Shown: positions 7,523 through 17,447 of the stretch, piece by piece | Position numbering within the stretch: position 1 is the stretch's first letter | Layout of the letters: each line of letters starts with the position of its first letter | Assembly: GCA_032027205.1 (NCBI GenBank) | Contig: JAVSMN010000001.1 | Location: 62,001-126,000, forward strand | DNA length: 64,000 nt | Source: Zeimonas sp032027205 | Lineage (GTDB): Bacteria; Pseudomonadota; Gammaproteobacteria; Burkholderiales; Burkholderiaceae_E | Reading direction: 5' to 3' | The notes under the pieces: model-generated | What the model was told of the DNA's origin: nothing | Database searches by the model: none | Seen by the model: only the letters and a program-made list of their open reading frames with translations | Position numbers and translations under genes: made by a program

Positions 7523-9574
7523 TTGCTCAAACGGATCCAGTCGCTGTTGCAACGCCTGTTCCTCGCCGCCGAAGCGGTCGGCAACCGCATCTTCGGCGAG
7601 CGCCTGAACCCGCTCTACTACCTCGGCGCGACCAGCTACTGGATGTTCTGGCTCGTCGTGGCGAGCGGGCTGTACCTCTACGCGTTCTACGAAACCGGCA
7701 TCGACAAGACCTACGCGTCGATGGAGTCGATCACGCACGGCCAGTGGTTCGCCGGCGGCATCCTGCGCAGCGTGCACCGCTACGCCTCCGACGCGATGGT
7801 GCTGACGATGATGCTGCACATGCTGCGGCATTTCTCCTTCGACCGCTATCGCAGCTTCCGCGCATTCTCGTGGGTGAGCGGCGTGGTCGTGATGTGGCTG
7901 ATCTACGTCTCGGGCGTGAACGGCTTCATGCTGCCGTGGGACCAGCTCTCGCAGTACGTGATCATCGCCACCACCGAGTGGCTCGACGCGCTGCCGGTGT
8001 TCAACGGCATCCTCACGCGCAACTTCATCACGCCGGAGGCGGTCACCGACCGACTGTTCTCGCTGCTCTCGTTCCTGCACATCGGCATTCCGCTGGTCGC
8101 GCTGCTGGCGCTATGGGTGCACACGCAGCGCGTGCCGCGCGCCTCGCAGGTGCCGCCGCGTCCGCTGGCGATCGGCCTTGCGCTGATGCTGCTGGTCATG
8201 TCGATCGTCGTGCCGGTCGTGAGCCAGGCGCCGGCCGATCTCGGCACCGTGCCGGTCACGTTGAAGTTCGACTGGTTCTACCTGGTCGCCTATCCGCTGA
8301 TCTACGCGTGGGACCCGATCAAGCTGTGGGCGCTCGTCGGCGGCGTCACGCTGCTGCTGATGGCGCTGCCGTGGCTGCCGCCGGTGCGCGCCGGCAAGGA
8401 GAAGGTGTACGAGCTCACCGCCCATCCCGGACGGCAGCAGGCGCCGGTGCGCGCCGGCGAGACGCTGCTCGACGCCGGGCTGCGCGCCGACATTCCGCTG
8501 CCCTACGAATGCCGCTCCGGCGGATGCGGCGTGTGCAAGGCGATGATGATCGGCGGCGAGGTGGAGATGTCGGGCTACCAGCCCACCGCGCTGACCGAGC
8601 AGGAGCGCCAGGCCGGATGGATCCTGCTGTGCTGCGCGCGCGCGCGCTCGGACGTCGAGTTCGAGTACGAAGAAAACGCGGCGGCCGCCGCCGCGCTGCG
8701 CATCCGCGAGTACAAGACGGTCGTCGAGCGGCTCGAGCGCCTCGCGCACGACGTGATGCTCGTCGCGCTGCGCCTGCAGCGTGGCCAGCGCATCGACTAC
8801 GAAGCCGGCCAGTACCTGAACGTCGTCCTCGAGGACGGCTCGCGACGCAGCTACTCGTTCACCGCACCGTCCGGCAGCACCGACCTCGTCGAGTTGCACG
8901 TGCGCCTGATGCCGGGCGGACGCTTCACCACCCGCGTCTTCGAGACGATGAAGCCGGGCGACGAGTTGACGATCGAAGGGCCGATCGGCTCGTTCGTTCT
9001 GCACGAGCCGAGCGACNNNNNNNNNNNNNNNNNNNNNNNNNNNNNNNNNNNNNNNNNNNNNNNNNNNNNNNNNNNNNNNNNNNNNNNNNNNNNNNNNNNN
9101 NNNNNNNNNNNNNNNNNNNNNNNNNNNNNNNNNNNNNNNNNNNNNNNNNNNNNNNNNNNNNNNNNNNNNNNNNNNNNNGGCGCCACCGGCTTCGCGCCGG
9201 TGAAGAGCCTGCTCGAGCAGGCGTTCCGCATGGGCATCGAGCGACCGATGTACTTCTACTGGGGCGTGCGCCGCCCGCGCGACCTGTACCTGCTCGATTT
9301 CCCGCAGCAGTGGGAGCGCGAGCACCCGAATTTCCATTTCGTGCCGGTCGCCTCCGAGCCGCTGCCCGAAGACGACTGGCAGGGCCGCACCGGCTTCGTG
9401 CACGAGGCGATCCTGGCCGACTTCCCCGACCTGCGCGGCTTCTCGGTGTATGCCTGCGGCTCGGTGCGGATGGTGCAGGCGGCGCGCCCCGCGTTCGTTG
9501 CGCAGGGCCTGCACGAAGACGCCTGCTATTCGGACGCGTTCACGCCGCAATCAACGCTCACGCCCGCGGGCTGA
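7523..9574 (+). CDS. Cytochrome b - 2Fe-2S ferredoxin - FAD/NAD(P)H reductase fusion
   Basis: About 683 codons including 54 unknown ones in the N gap. The start chosen is TTG 7523, with CGGAGA 5-10 nt upstream. Domains: cytochrome b N-terminal part with heme ligands H85/H99 and H186/H200; a plant-type ferredoxin with C330-x4-C335-x2-C338 and C370 or C371; an FAD domain (RRSYSFT) and an NAD-binding domain starting GATGFAP, ending near CYSDAF. It may move electrons between NAD(P)H and the quinone pool or membrane hemes. The cytochrome part is clearly homologous to that of the minus-strand fusion (NPLxxLG, HRYASDA, DRLFSLLxFLHIG shared). Reaction direction and partner are unknown. Confidence 0.85.
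   Translation: MLKRIQSLLQRLFLAAEAVGNRIFGERLNPLYYLGATSYWMFWLVVASGLYLYAFYETGIDKTYASMESITHGQWFAGGILRSVHRYASDAMVLTMMLHMLRHFSFDRYRSFRAFSWVSGVVVMWLIYVSGVNGFMLPWDQLSQYVIIATTEWLDALPVFNGILTRNFITPEAVTDRLFSLLSFLHIGIPLVALLALWVHTQRVPRASQVPPRPLAIGLALMLLVMSIVVPVVSQAPADLGTVPVTLKFDWFYLVAYPLIYAWDPIKLWALVGGVTLLLMALPWLPPVRAGKEKVYELTAHPGRQQAPVRAGETLLDAGLRADIPLPYECRSGGCGVCKAMMIGGEVEMSGYQPTALTEQERQAGWILLCCARARSDVEFEYEENAAAAAALRIREYKTVVERLERLAHDVMLVALRLQRGQRIDYEAGQYLNVVLEDGSRRSYSFTAPSGSTDLVELHVRLMPGGRFTTRVFETMKPGDELTIEGPIGSFVLHEPSDXXXXXXXXXXXXXXXXXXXXXXXXXXXXXXXXXXXXXXXXXXXXXXXXXXXXXXGATGFAPVKSLLEQAFRMGIERPMYFYWGVRRPRDLYLLDFPQQWEREHPNFHFVPVASEPLPEDDWQGRTGFVHEAILADFPDLRGFSVYACGSVRMVQAARPAFVAQGLHEDACYSDAFTPQSTLTPAG
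9017..9178. other. Run of 162 N (assembly gap)
   Basis: Unresolved bases inside the reductase domain of the fusion gene. The run is an exact multiple of three, so the frame is kept, but the flanking motifs are normally separated by only about ten residues, so the true length is probably shorter. Confidence 0.98.
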
Positions 9575-9609
9575 GCGATCACGCCGGCGGGCCTGGAAGC
9601 GACGACCGG

Positions 9610-10110
9610 CTACGGCTCGTCGCGCAATTCCTCGTCCGCCGCATCCGCGCGGCGCTGCTCGTCGTCGATCTCCTCGGGCGTTGCTTCGCGCACTTCGAGC
9701 ACCTGCAGCTCGAAGCGCAACGCCATGCCGGCGAGCGGATGGTTCGCGTCGAGCACGACCGTCTCGTCGGTGAAGTCGGTGACGATGTGGATGCGTCCGT
9801 CGCCCGCCTCGCCCGGGACGCCCTCGAAGGACATCCCGCGCTCCAGGGCCGGCGGGAAGCGCTCGCGCGGCGCGAGTTGCACCAGCGACGCGTCGTACTC
9901 GCCGAAGGCGCCGATCGGTTCGAGCCGGGCGCTGCGCGACTCGCCGGCCTGCGCTCCCTCCAGCGCGCGTTCGATGCCGGGGAACACCGACCCGTATCCG
10001 CCGTGCAGATACGTCCATTCGCGTTCGCCCGTCTCGATCGCCTCGCCCTGCGCATCGAACAGCCGGTAGCGCACCCGCACCCAGCGGTTGCTGCAGACCT
10101 GCGAATCCAT
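9610..10110 (-). CDS. slyD: FKBP-type peptidyl-prolyl isomerase, SlyD family
   Basis: 166 aa from ATG 10110 (AAGGAG 6 nt upstream). A short FKBP domain is split by an insert-in-flap chaperone segment, with the typical VLDANHPLAG stretch of SlyD proteins near residue 120. Cytoplasmic prolyl isomerase and chaperone. The C-terminal tail is rich in Asp, Glu and Ala and lacks the His/Cys-rich nickel-binding tail of E. coli SlyD, so a role in hydrogenase maturation is not supported. Convergent with the fusion gene ending at 9574. Confidence 0.88.
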   Translation of the reverse strand: MDSQVCSNRWVRVRYRLFDAQGEAIETGEREWTYLHGGYGSVFPGIERALEGAQAGESRSARLEPIGAFGEYDASLVQLAPRERFPPALERGMSFEGVPGEAGDGRIHIVTDFTDETVVLDANHPLAGMALRFELQVLEVREATPEEIDDEQRRADAADEELRDEP

Positions 10111-10255
10111 CTTCGCTCCTTCGGCGCAGGAACGCCGACCGCCCCAGTGTAGAGCACGCGTGCGTGCAGGGACGCGGTCACGCTCCCGGCACCCGGGCAC
10201 GTCGAATGCCGCTTGCCATGCAGGTTCGCGAAACGCGCGAACCGGTTCAACGGAA

Positions 10256-10948
10256 ATGAAAGTCATGATGCACAAAACCCTCCTCCTCGCCTCGGTAGCG
10301 GCACTGGCGCTGGGTGGGTGCAGCCGGAGCGACGAACCGGCGGCGCCGCCGCCCGCCGCGAGCAGCAGCGCGCCTCACACCGCAGGGCCCGAACCGTCCG
10401 CTTCGTCGAGCACCGCCGTGCTCGGCCCACCCGGACAATCGAAGGATTCGAACGACGCGGCCGACGCCGCGCGGCAGGCCGCCGACGCCGCGAAGGACGC
10501 TGGACTGAAAGCCGAGGAAGCGGCACAGGCCGCGCGCCAGAGCGCGTACTCGGAGCGCGCGCAGCAGGCCGAAGTCAGCGGCAAGCCGACGCAATCGGCC
10601 CAGTCGACGAACGAGGCGCTGAAGAAGTCGGCCGCCGACACGCAGTCGGCTGCCGATCGCGCGATCGACGCCGCCAAGAATGCCGAGAACCAGGACAGTG
10701 CAGCCGCTGCGCAAAAGGCAGCGCAAGCCGCCCAGGCAGCCAGCCAGGAGGCTCAGAAGGCCGCGGAGCTGGCACGCGAAACGGCGACGCCGGGCGGACC
10801 GGCGGCCTCGAAGCGCGACACGATGGCGAACGCCGCCGACACGACGGTCGAGGCGACCGGCAACGCGGCCGACGCCTCGAAGGCCGCTGCCGAACGCGCC
10901 GTGGCCGCGGCGCGCGAAGCGCAGAAGGACGCGCAGACGTCGAAATGA
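10256..10948 (+). CDS. Ala-rich coiled-coil lipoprotein
   Basis: 230 aa from ATG 10256 (a second ATG lies 9 nt later). The signal peptide ends in a lipobox LALGGC, so the mature protein starts with a lipidated Cys. After a Pro/Ser-rich linker (about residues 25-60) the rest is repetitive, with AADAARQAADAAKDA-like blocks predicted to form long helices or coiled coil, interrupted near residue 175 by a TPGGPAA break. Probably an envelope structural lipoprotein. I do not recognise a named family. Low-complexity composition makes homology searches unreliable. Confidence 0.75.
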   Translation: MKVMMHKTLLLASVAALALGGCSRSDEPAAPPPAASSSAPHTAGPEPSASSSTAVLGPPGQSKDSNDAADAARQAADAAKDAGLKAEEAAQAARQSAYSERAQQAEVSGKPTQSAQSTNEALKKSAADTQSAADRAIDAAKNAENQDSAAAAQKAAQAAQAASQEAQKAAELARETATPGGPAASKRDTMANAADTTVEATGNAADASKAAAERAVAAAREAQKDAQTSK

Positions 10949-10953
10949 AGACC

Positions 10954-10984
10954 GGCGGGGCGCCGACGCGCCCGCCGTCTCTTT
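10954..10984. terminator. Hairpin between convergent genes
   Basis: GGCGGGG (10954-10960) pairs with CCCGCC (10971-10976), followed by GTCTCTTT on the plus strand. It probably ends the lipoprotein transcript and may act in both directions. Confidence 0.5.
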
Positions 10985-11004
10985 CGGCTTTGCCCGCCGC
11001 GCCT

Positions 11005-11790
11005 TCAGACGGTGATCCAGCCGATCCCGCTGTCCTGGTCGGCGACCTGCAGCGCCGACGGATCGTCGTCGAAGACCGACGCAAGCGCGGTCCGCGCGAG
11101 GTCGGGCCGGTTGTTCTGCCGGCTCAGGTGCGCCGCGACCACGGTGCGCAGGCGCGAGCGGTCGATCGACGCGAGGATGCGCGCCGCTTCCCGATTGCCC
11201 AGGTGCCCCCACTGCCCCCCGATGCGCCGCTTCAACGCGGCCGTGTAGCGGCGGTTCGCCTCGAGCAACCCGAGGTCGTGGTTGCACTCGAGCACGAGTG
11301 CGTCGAGCCGCGACAGCGCCCGCACGACGTGCGCACTACCGTGCCCGAGGTCGGTGAGAACGCCGAGCCGGACGTGGCCGTCGTCGAGCACGTATTGCAC
11401 GGGTTCGCGCGCATCGTGCGGAACCGCAACCGGCTCGATGCGCAGCCCCACGCACTCGAAGGTGCCGGCCGAATCGAAGGTGCGCAGCAGGGATGCGCGG
11501 TCGAAGTCGGCGGGAACGAGCGAACCGACCGCGCGAAGCGTTCCGTGCGTCAGGTGCACCGGGATGCGATGACGATGCGCGAGGCGGAAGACGCCGCCGA
11601 CGTGGTCGCCGTGCTCGTGCGTGACGAGGATGGCGTCGATCTGCGCCGGCTCCCGGCCCAGTGCGCGCAGCCTGCGTTCGGCTTCGCGCAGGCCGAATCC
11701 GCAGTCGATCAGCACGCAGCCGGCGCCTGCGGCGCCTTCGACGAGCAGCGCGTTGCCCTCGCTGCCGCTGCCCAGGCTGGCGAAGCGCAC
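11005..11790 (-). CDS. MBL-fold hydrolase of the YycJ/WalJ type
   Basis: 261 aa, GTG start at 11790. The N-terminus MRFASLGSGSEGNA and the metal motif THEHGDHVGG are typical of YycJ-like metallo-beta-lactamase-fold proteins; further ligands lie in the VLECNHD and AAHLSRQNN regions. Related proteins are exonuclease-like or linked to cell-wall signalling in Firmicutes; the role in Betaproteobacteria is not settled. It follows bamC by 4 nt, a dapA-bamC-MBL order seen in many Betaproteobacteria, so it is probably cotranscribed. Confidence 0.85.
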   Translation of the reverse strand: MRFASLGSGSEGNALLVEGAAGAGCVLIDCGFGLREAERRLRALGREPAQIDAILVTHEHGDHVGGVFRLAHRHRIPVHLTHGTLRAVGSLVPADFDRASLLRTFDSAGTFECVGLRIEPVAVPHDAREPVQYVLDDGHVRLGVLTDLGHGSAHVVRALSRLDALVLECNHDLGLLEANRRYTAALKRRIGGQWGHLGNREAARILASIDRSRLRTVVAAHLSRQNNRPDLARTALASVFDDDPSALQVADQDSGIGWITV

Positions 11791-11794
11791 GGTC

Positions 11795-12957
11795 TTACTT
11801 CATCTGTTCCTGCAGCAGCGCCAGGATGCGCCCGACCGTCTTGCGATCTACGTCGGCGACCGGCTGGCCCTGCGGATCGCGCACGAGCACCTGGCTGCGT
11901 TCGCCTTCGGCGGTGACTTCGATGCGGAAGCGCGGACTCGCATCTGCCCGCGCCTGCCCGCTGCCGAAGATGCGCGAGAGGAATCCCGGCTTCTTGGCGC
12001 TGCGGCCGCCCTCGATCTCCGGATCGATGTAGCGCACGAAGTAGACGCCTTTCGAGCGATCGCGATCTTCCACCGTAAATCCGCCGCGATCGAGGGCGAG
12101 CCCGACGCTGCGCCAGGCCCGATCGAATCCTTCGGAGAGCTCCAGTCGCTGCGCGTCGCCGGTGTTCACGAGCGTAACCGGCTGCGCTGCCGACCCGCCG
12201 CCGCTCGATGCGCCCTGCGCGGCCTGCGTGGCCTCCGCGTCGGGCACGAAGCGCAGCATCAGGCGGCGCAGGAACTCGGCCTCGAGCTCGGGATCGGACG
12301 GCCGCGGCTGCCAGACGGTGCGCTCCTCGGCGGTCGACGTGTAGACCTCGATCATTCCGCGATGCGTGACGTAGACCGCGGTGCCGCCGCCGGGCTCGCG
12401 CTCGAGGCGGGTGCGGAACTTGTCGCGTTCACCGGTGGAATACAGGTTGTCGAACGCGCGTCCGACCGTGCGGCGGATGAAATCGAGCGGCAGCTTCGCG
12501 TGGTTCTCCGCCCAGTCGGTCTCGATGACGCCCGTCTGCGGAGACTCGCTCTGCACGGTGAAGCCGGAATCACGCCAGAAGTCGCGCACGATCGGCCACA
12601 CCTTCTCGGGCGGCGCGTCGACGACGAGCCAGCGCTGGTCGGCCTGGCGCTCGATATGCGCGCCGGCTACCTGCGGAAGCACCTGCGTGGCACCCTGCGC
12701 CGACGGAGTCGAGCGATTGCGCTCGTACGACGACCACGTGCGGTCGTTGTTGCCCGCCCGCTCGGGAATCGTGAATCGGTTGTCCGCGCGCGGCTTGGTG
12801 AGGTCGGGCGGAACCTCCAGCGACGGCAGCTTGGCCGACGTTCGATAATCGATGCGGCTCGCCTCGTCGATCTTCTCGGTGACGCCGCAGGCGGCAAGCA
12901 ACGCGCACAACGAAGCAACCGTCGCGCAGCGCGCGGCGGTCGGCAATCTCGTCGACT

Positions 12958-12961
<4 letters not shown>
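11795..12961 (-). CDS. bamC: Outer membrane assembly lipoprotein BamC
   Basis: 388 aa. The start is TTG 12961, with TGGAG 7 nt upstream and overlapping the dapA stop; no ATG or GTG fits the signal peptide. The signal ends LCALLAACG, a lipobox with lipidated Cys. The following unstructured region (YRTSAKLPSLEVPPDL) matches the BamC lasso that contacts BamD, then two helix-grip domains. Part of the BamABCDE complex inserting beta-barrel proteins in the outer membrane. Translational coupling to dapA is likely. Confidence 0.9.
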
Positions 12962-13836
<875 letters not shown>

Positions 13837-13865
13837 GATGGTCGGTCGCTGAAAAACGAGACATT

Positions 13866-14489
13866 CTAGCCGAGCGTCGCCACTGCCTCGGCGACGGGCG
13901 CGCGCACCGCGCAGACGCGCTGGATTGCTGCCGGCGCAGGCCGCTGCACGATGCCGGCTTCGTAGCCGATCACGGTCAGCCCGGCGCGTCGCGCGCGCAC
14001 CAGCAACTCGCCGGGCGCGAGCAGAAATGCCGGGTTCGACGGACGGCCGTAGCGTTCGTTGCCCTGCGCGAAGGTCTCGTAGACGAGCAGCCCACCCGGC
14101 GCGACCAGCGCGGCGAGCAGCGCGAAGCGCGGACGGAACAGGTAGTTGGCCACGACGACGGCGTCGAAGCGCTCGTGCACGGCGAAGGGCCACGGTCCCG
14201 CTTCAAGATCCGCGACACGCAGCGCAAGGGTGCCCCCGTGCGCGATGTCGACGCGATCTGCTTCGGTCGTCGGCGCGCGCATCGCGTCGCGCAGGCGCGC
14301 GAGTGCCTGCTCGTCGCGATCGATGGCAACGACGTGCATGCCGCGTTCGATCGCGGCGCGCGCGTGTCGTCCCGATCCGGCGGCGAAATCGAGCACCGTC
14401 GCGCCGCGCGGCAACCGCTCGAGCCAGCGAAGGATCCAGGGCGAGGCGCCTGCGGAAGCGGCACAGGAACGTGCATTCGTATCGGACAC
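13866..14489 (-). CDS. SAM-dependent methyltransferase
   Basis: 207 aa from GTG 14489 (GAGGAA upstream). Class I methyltransferase fold: motif I VLDFAAGSGRHA (about residues 30-41), acidic end of strand 2 VVAIDRDEQAL, and DAVVVANYLFRP for motif IV. It resembles the TehB/UbiE-like small methyltransferases; the substrate cannot be told from sequence. Divergent from the cyclic-di-GMP gene that follows, leaving only a very short shared upstream region. Confidence 0.85.
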   Translation of the reverse strand: MSDTNARSCAASAGASPWILRWLERLPRGATVLDFAAGSGRHARAAIERGMHVVAIDRDEQALARLRDAMRAPTTEADRVDIAHGGTLALRVADLEAGPWPFAVHERFDAVVVANYLFRPRFALLAALVAPGGLLVYETFAQGNERYGRPSNPAFLLAPGELLVRARRAGLTVIGYEAGIVQRPAPAAIQRVCAVRAPVAEAVATLG

Positions 14490-14507
14490 GACAAATTCCT
14501 CGTTGCG

Positions 14508-17414
14508 GTGGCGTGCTTCCGCTACAGTGGCGCCGACTTGCGGCCGCTGGCCGCACGGGAGAACGAGATTCAGGACACCGCCACCGAGCGGGTCGCGATC
14601 ACGCGGCTCGAATCGTTCGCGCTGGCAGCGGCAGCAGCGGCGATGCTCGCCGGCGCGGTGGGCGCGAGCGTAGCCTACTTCGGTGACACTCGATACGCCG
14701 GCATCGCAGGCTGGGCGGGTGCGCTTGCCGCAGTGGCCGGCGCGATCGGCCTCCTCGCGTTGCGCGCGGCGCGGCGCGCGCGCGCCTCGCGCGCCCGCCA
14801 GAGCGCCGAAGCGAGCTACCGCTCGAGCGCGCGGCAGGACGGCATCGAGCAGCTCGCCGGCCTTGGTTCGTGGACGCACGACCTGCACGCGAACACGCTG
14901 CACTGGAGCGAAGGCGCGTTCCGCCTGTTCGGCCTCGACCCCGCCGCGGGCGTGCCGCCGCCCCGGACGCTGCTGGCGCACATCCATCCGAACGACCAGG
15001 AGCGTTGGCGCGAAGCGCATCGGCGCGCGATGAAAGCCGGCGGAGAAGTCCGCGTCGACTTCCGCTGGATGCGCCCGACCCGCGACGTCGTCTGGGTGCG
15101 CAGCCTGGGTCATGCCGAACGCGACGAGCACGGCGAGATCGCGCGCATGACCGGCATCGTGCAGGACATCACCGGCATGCGCTCGATGCAGCAGCAGCTC
15201 GCGGCGAGCGAAGCAAAGTTCCGCGACCTCACGCACCTGAGCTCGGACTGGATCTGGGAGACCGACGCGCAGCATCGCGTGTCGTTCCTGTCCGACTCCT
15301 TCGGCGCCGTGGTCGGCAACTGGGCGCGCTCGTCGATGGGACGGCGCCGCTGGGAGATGCCCGAGAGCGATTTCCTGTCGCCCGATTGGGAGACGCACCG
15401 GGCGATCTGCGAAGCGCACAAGCCCTTCGAAAACTTCGAGTTCAGCCAGATCGATCCGCAGGGCAACCTGCACCACCTGTCGCTCAGCGGCCATCCCGTC
15501 TACGACGAAGGCGGGCAGTTCACCGGATACCGCGGCGTCGGACGCGACATCACGCGCGAGAAGCATCAGCGCGTCCTGCTCGAGCTCGAAGGCGACATCG
15601 CGGCGATCATGCGCGAGCAGACCGAGCCGCAGCGCGTGGTCACGGCGATCCTGATCACCGTCTGCGGCAAGCTCGGCTGGATCGGCGGCGTGCACCTCGT
15701 GCGCTCGGGTCACGGACTGCGCGCGCGCGAACGCTGGGGATATCCGGCCTTCACGCAGGCCATCGCCGCCCTACCCGACGAGATCGCACTCGACGACGGC
15801 GGCATCGAGGATGAATGCTGGCGCGAGGCGCGTGATGCGTGGATTGCGGATCTCGCACCGCATTCGACGTTCGCCGCGCGCTACCGCACGCGCGCGCTCG
15901 GCGCCAACGCCGCCTTCGTCACCGTCCTGCGCGACGAGCACGGGCGTCCGCAGAGCCTGCTGCTGTTCCTTGCGCCGGTGGCTTTTCGCGGCGAGGGCTT
16001 CCTGCGCGAAGCGGCGGAGACGATCTCGCGCACGCTGTCGCTGTACCTGCAGCGCAAGGCAGCCGAACGACGGCTCACCTACGCGTCGTTGCACGACGCG
16101 CTCACCGGGCTGCCGAACCGCGTGCACCTGCTGCAGCAACTCGACGAGAGGCTGCGCGCGGGCGAGCGCGCCGCGCTGCTCTACGTCGACCTCGATCGCT
16201 ACAAGCTGATCAACGACACGCTCGGCCACAGCGCCGGCGACAAGGCGCTGATCGAGGTCGCGCGCCGCCTGAACGAAGCGGTGGGCGCAGGTGACGTCGT
16301 CGGACGAATGGGCGGCGACGAATTCGTCGCGTTGATCTCGCGCGCCGGAACGCGCGACGAAGTCGAGGCGACCGCACGCGCCCTGCTCGCTTCGATCGAG
16401 CGCCCGCTGGTGCTGTCGAACCGCGCCTATTTCCTGTCGGCAAGCATCGGCGTCGCCTTCGCGCCCGACGACGCCAACGATGCGCAATCGTTGATCCGCT
16501 GCGCCGATGCCGCGATGTACCAGGCGAAATCGGCCGGACGCAACGACGTGCAGTTCTTCGCCGGCGGCGTCTCGGACGGACGCGCCGAGCAGCTGCAACT
16601 CGTCGCAGAGCTGCCGCAGGCGATCCTGCGCGGCGAGATCGACCTGCACTACCAGCCGATCATGAACATCGGCGAACGCCGCGTCGTCGGCTTCGAGGGG
16701 CTGCTGCGCTGGCGGCATCCGGTGCGCGGGATGCTGCTGCCGGACCAGTTCCTGCCAGCCGCCGAGCAGAGCAACGCGGTGCGCGAACTGGGCCTGTGGA
16801 CGATCCACCGCGCGCTCGACGATCGCGTGCGACTCGGGCTCGAAGCGTGGCCGGATATCGCCGTGTCGGTCAACGTGTCGGCGCGACAGCTCGCCGAGGA
16901 CGGCTTCCTCTCGGCACTGAACGAATCGTTGCTCGAGCGGCGCTTCCCGCCGCGCCTGCTGCGGCTCGAGCTGACCGAGAGCGCGTTCATCGAGAACGCC
17001 GAACGCACGGTGACGCTGATCGGCGAGCTTCGCCGCCTCGGCGTGCGCGTCGTCATCGACAACTTCGGCACCGGCTACGCGTCGTTGTCGTACCTGAAAA
17101 ACCTGCCGGTGGACGGGCTGAAGATCGACCGTGCCTTCGTCGAGAACCTGCCGGAGGATCGCGGCAATGCGGCGATCGTGCAGGCGATCACGGCGATGGC
17201 GGCCAAGCTGGGAATGCAGGCAATGGTCGAGGGGGTGGAGACGGCAGCCGAGTTGCGCGAGCTGCGGGCGCTCGACTGCGACCAGGTGCAGGGGGCGCTG
17301 ATCTGCGAGCCGGTGCCCTTCGCCGAACTCGCCGAGTTCCTCGAGTCGCTGCCGACGCTGCGCCGGATGCACCTGGTGCACGACGCAGACGCAGCGGAGA
17401 CGCGCGAGGCTTGA
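14508..17414 (+). CDS. Membrane PAS-PAS-GGDEF-EAL cyclic-di-GMP protein
   Basis: About 968 aa. Two membrane helices (residues ~35-90), PAS1 (~110-225), PAS2 (~233-350), a GAF-like region (~360-515), GGDEF (~525-678) and EAL (~695-950). GGDEF at 602-606 is intact, but the RxxD inhibitory site before it is absent (AGDVVGR). The EAL motif reads EGL (E730), and DDFGTG is changed to DNFGTG at 851-856, which may weaken phosphodiesterase activity. The start is uncertain: GTG 14508 and TTG 14538 are in frame but poorly preceded, while GGGAGA (14557-14562) sits before an ATT at 14568. Probably a diguanylate cyclase with sensory input. Confidence 0.85.
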   Translation: MACFRYSGADLRPLAARENEIQDTATERVAITRLESFALAAAAAAMLAGAVGASVAYFGDTRYAGIAGWAGALAAVAGAIGLLALRAARRARASRARQSAEASYRSSARQDGIEQLAGLGSWTHDLHANTLHWSEGAFRLFGLDPAAGVPPPRTLLAHIHPNDQERWREAHRRAMKAGGEVRVDFRWMRPTRDVVWVRSLGHAERDEHGEIARMTGIVQDITGMRSMQQQLAASEAKFRDLTHLSSDWIWETDAQHRVSFLSDSFGAVVGNWARSSMGRRRWEMPESDFLSPDWETHRAICEAHKPFENFEFSQIDPQGNLHHLSLSGHPVYDEGGQFTGYRGVGRDITREKHQRVLLELEGDIAAIMREQTEPQRVVTAILITVCGKLGWIGGVHLVRSGHGLRARERWGYPAFTQAIAALPDEIALDDGGIEDECWREARDAWIADLAPHSTFAARYRTRALGANAAFVTVLRDEHGRPQSLLLFLAPVAFRGEGFLREAAETISRTLSLYLQRKAAERRLTYASLHDALTGLPNRVHLLQQLDERLRAGERAALLYVDLDRYKLINDTLGHSAGDKALIEVARRLNEAVGAGDVVGRMGGDEFVALISRAGTRDEVEATARALLASIERPLVLSNRAYFLSASIGVAFAPDDANDAQSLIRCADAAMYQAKSAGRNDVQFFAGGVSDGRAEQLQLVAELPQAILRGEIDLHYQPIMNIGERRVVGFEGLLRWRHPVRGMLLPDQFLPAAEQSNAVRELGLWTIHRALDDRVRLGLEAWPDIAVSVNVSARQLAEDGFLSALNESLLERRFPPRLLRLELTESAFIENAERTVTLIGELRRLGVRVVIDNFGTGYASLSYLKNLPVDGLKIDRAFVENLPEDRGNAAIVQAITAMAAKLGMQAMVEGVETAAELRELRALDCDQVQGALICEPVPFAELAEFLESLPTLRRMHLVHDADAAETREA

Positions 17415-17447
17415 GGGCGCGTCGCTGTTCGCGGCGAGTTCGTACGA

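Noticed and set aside
9017..9178. Frameshift or pseudogene in the reductase fusion
   Set aside because: The frame is the same on both sides of the gap and all flanking motifs are intact; only sequence is missing.
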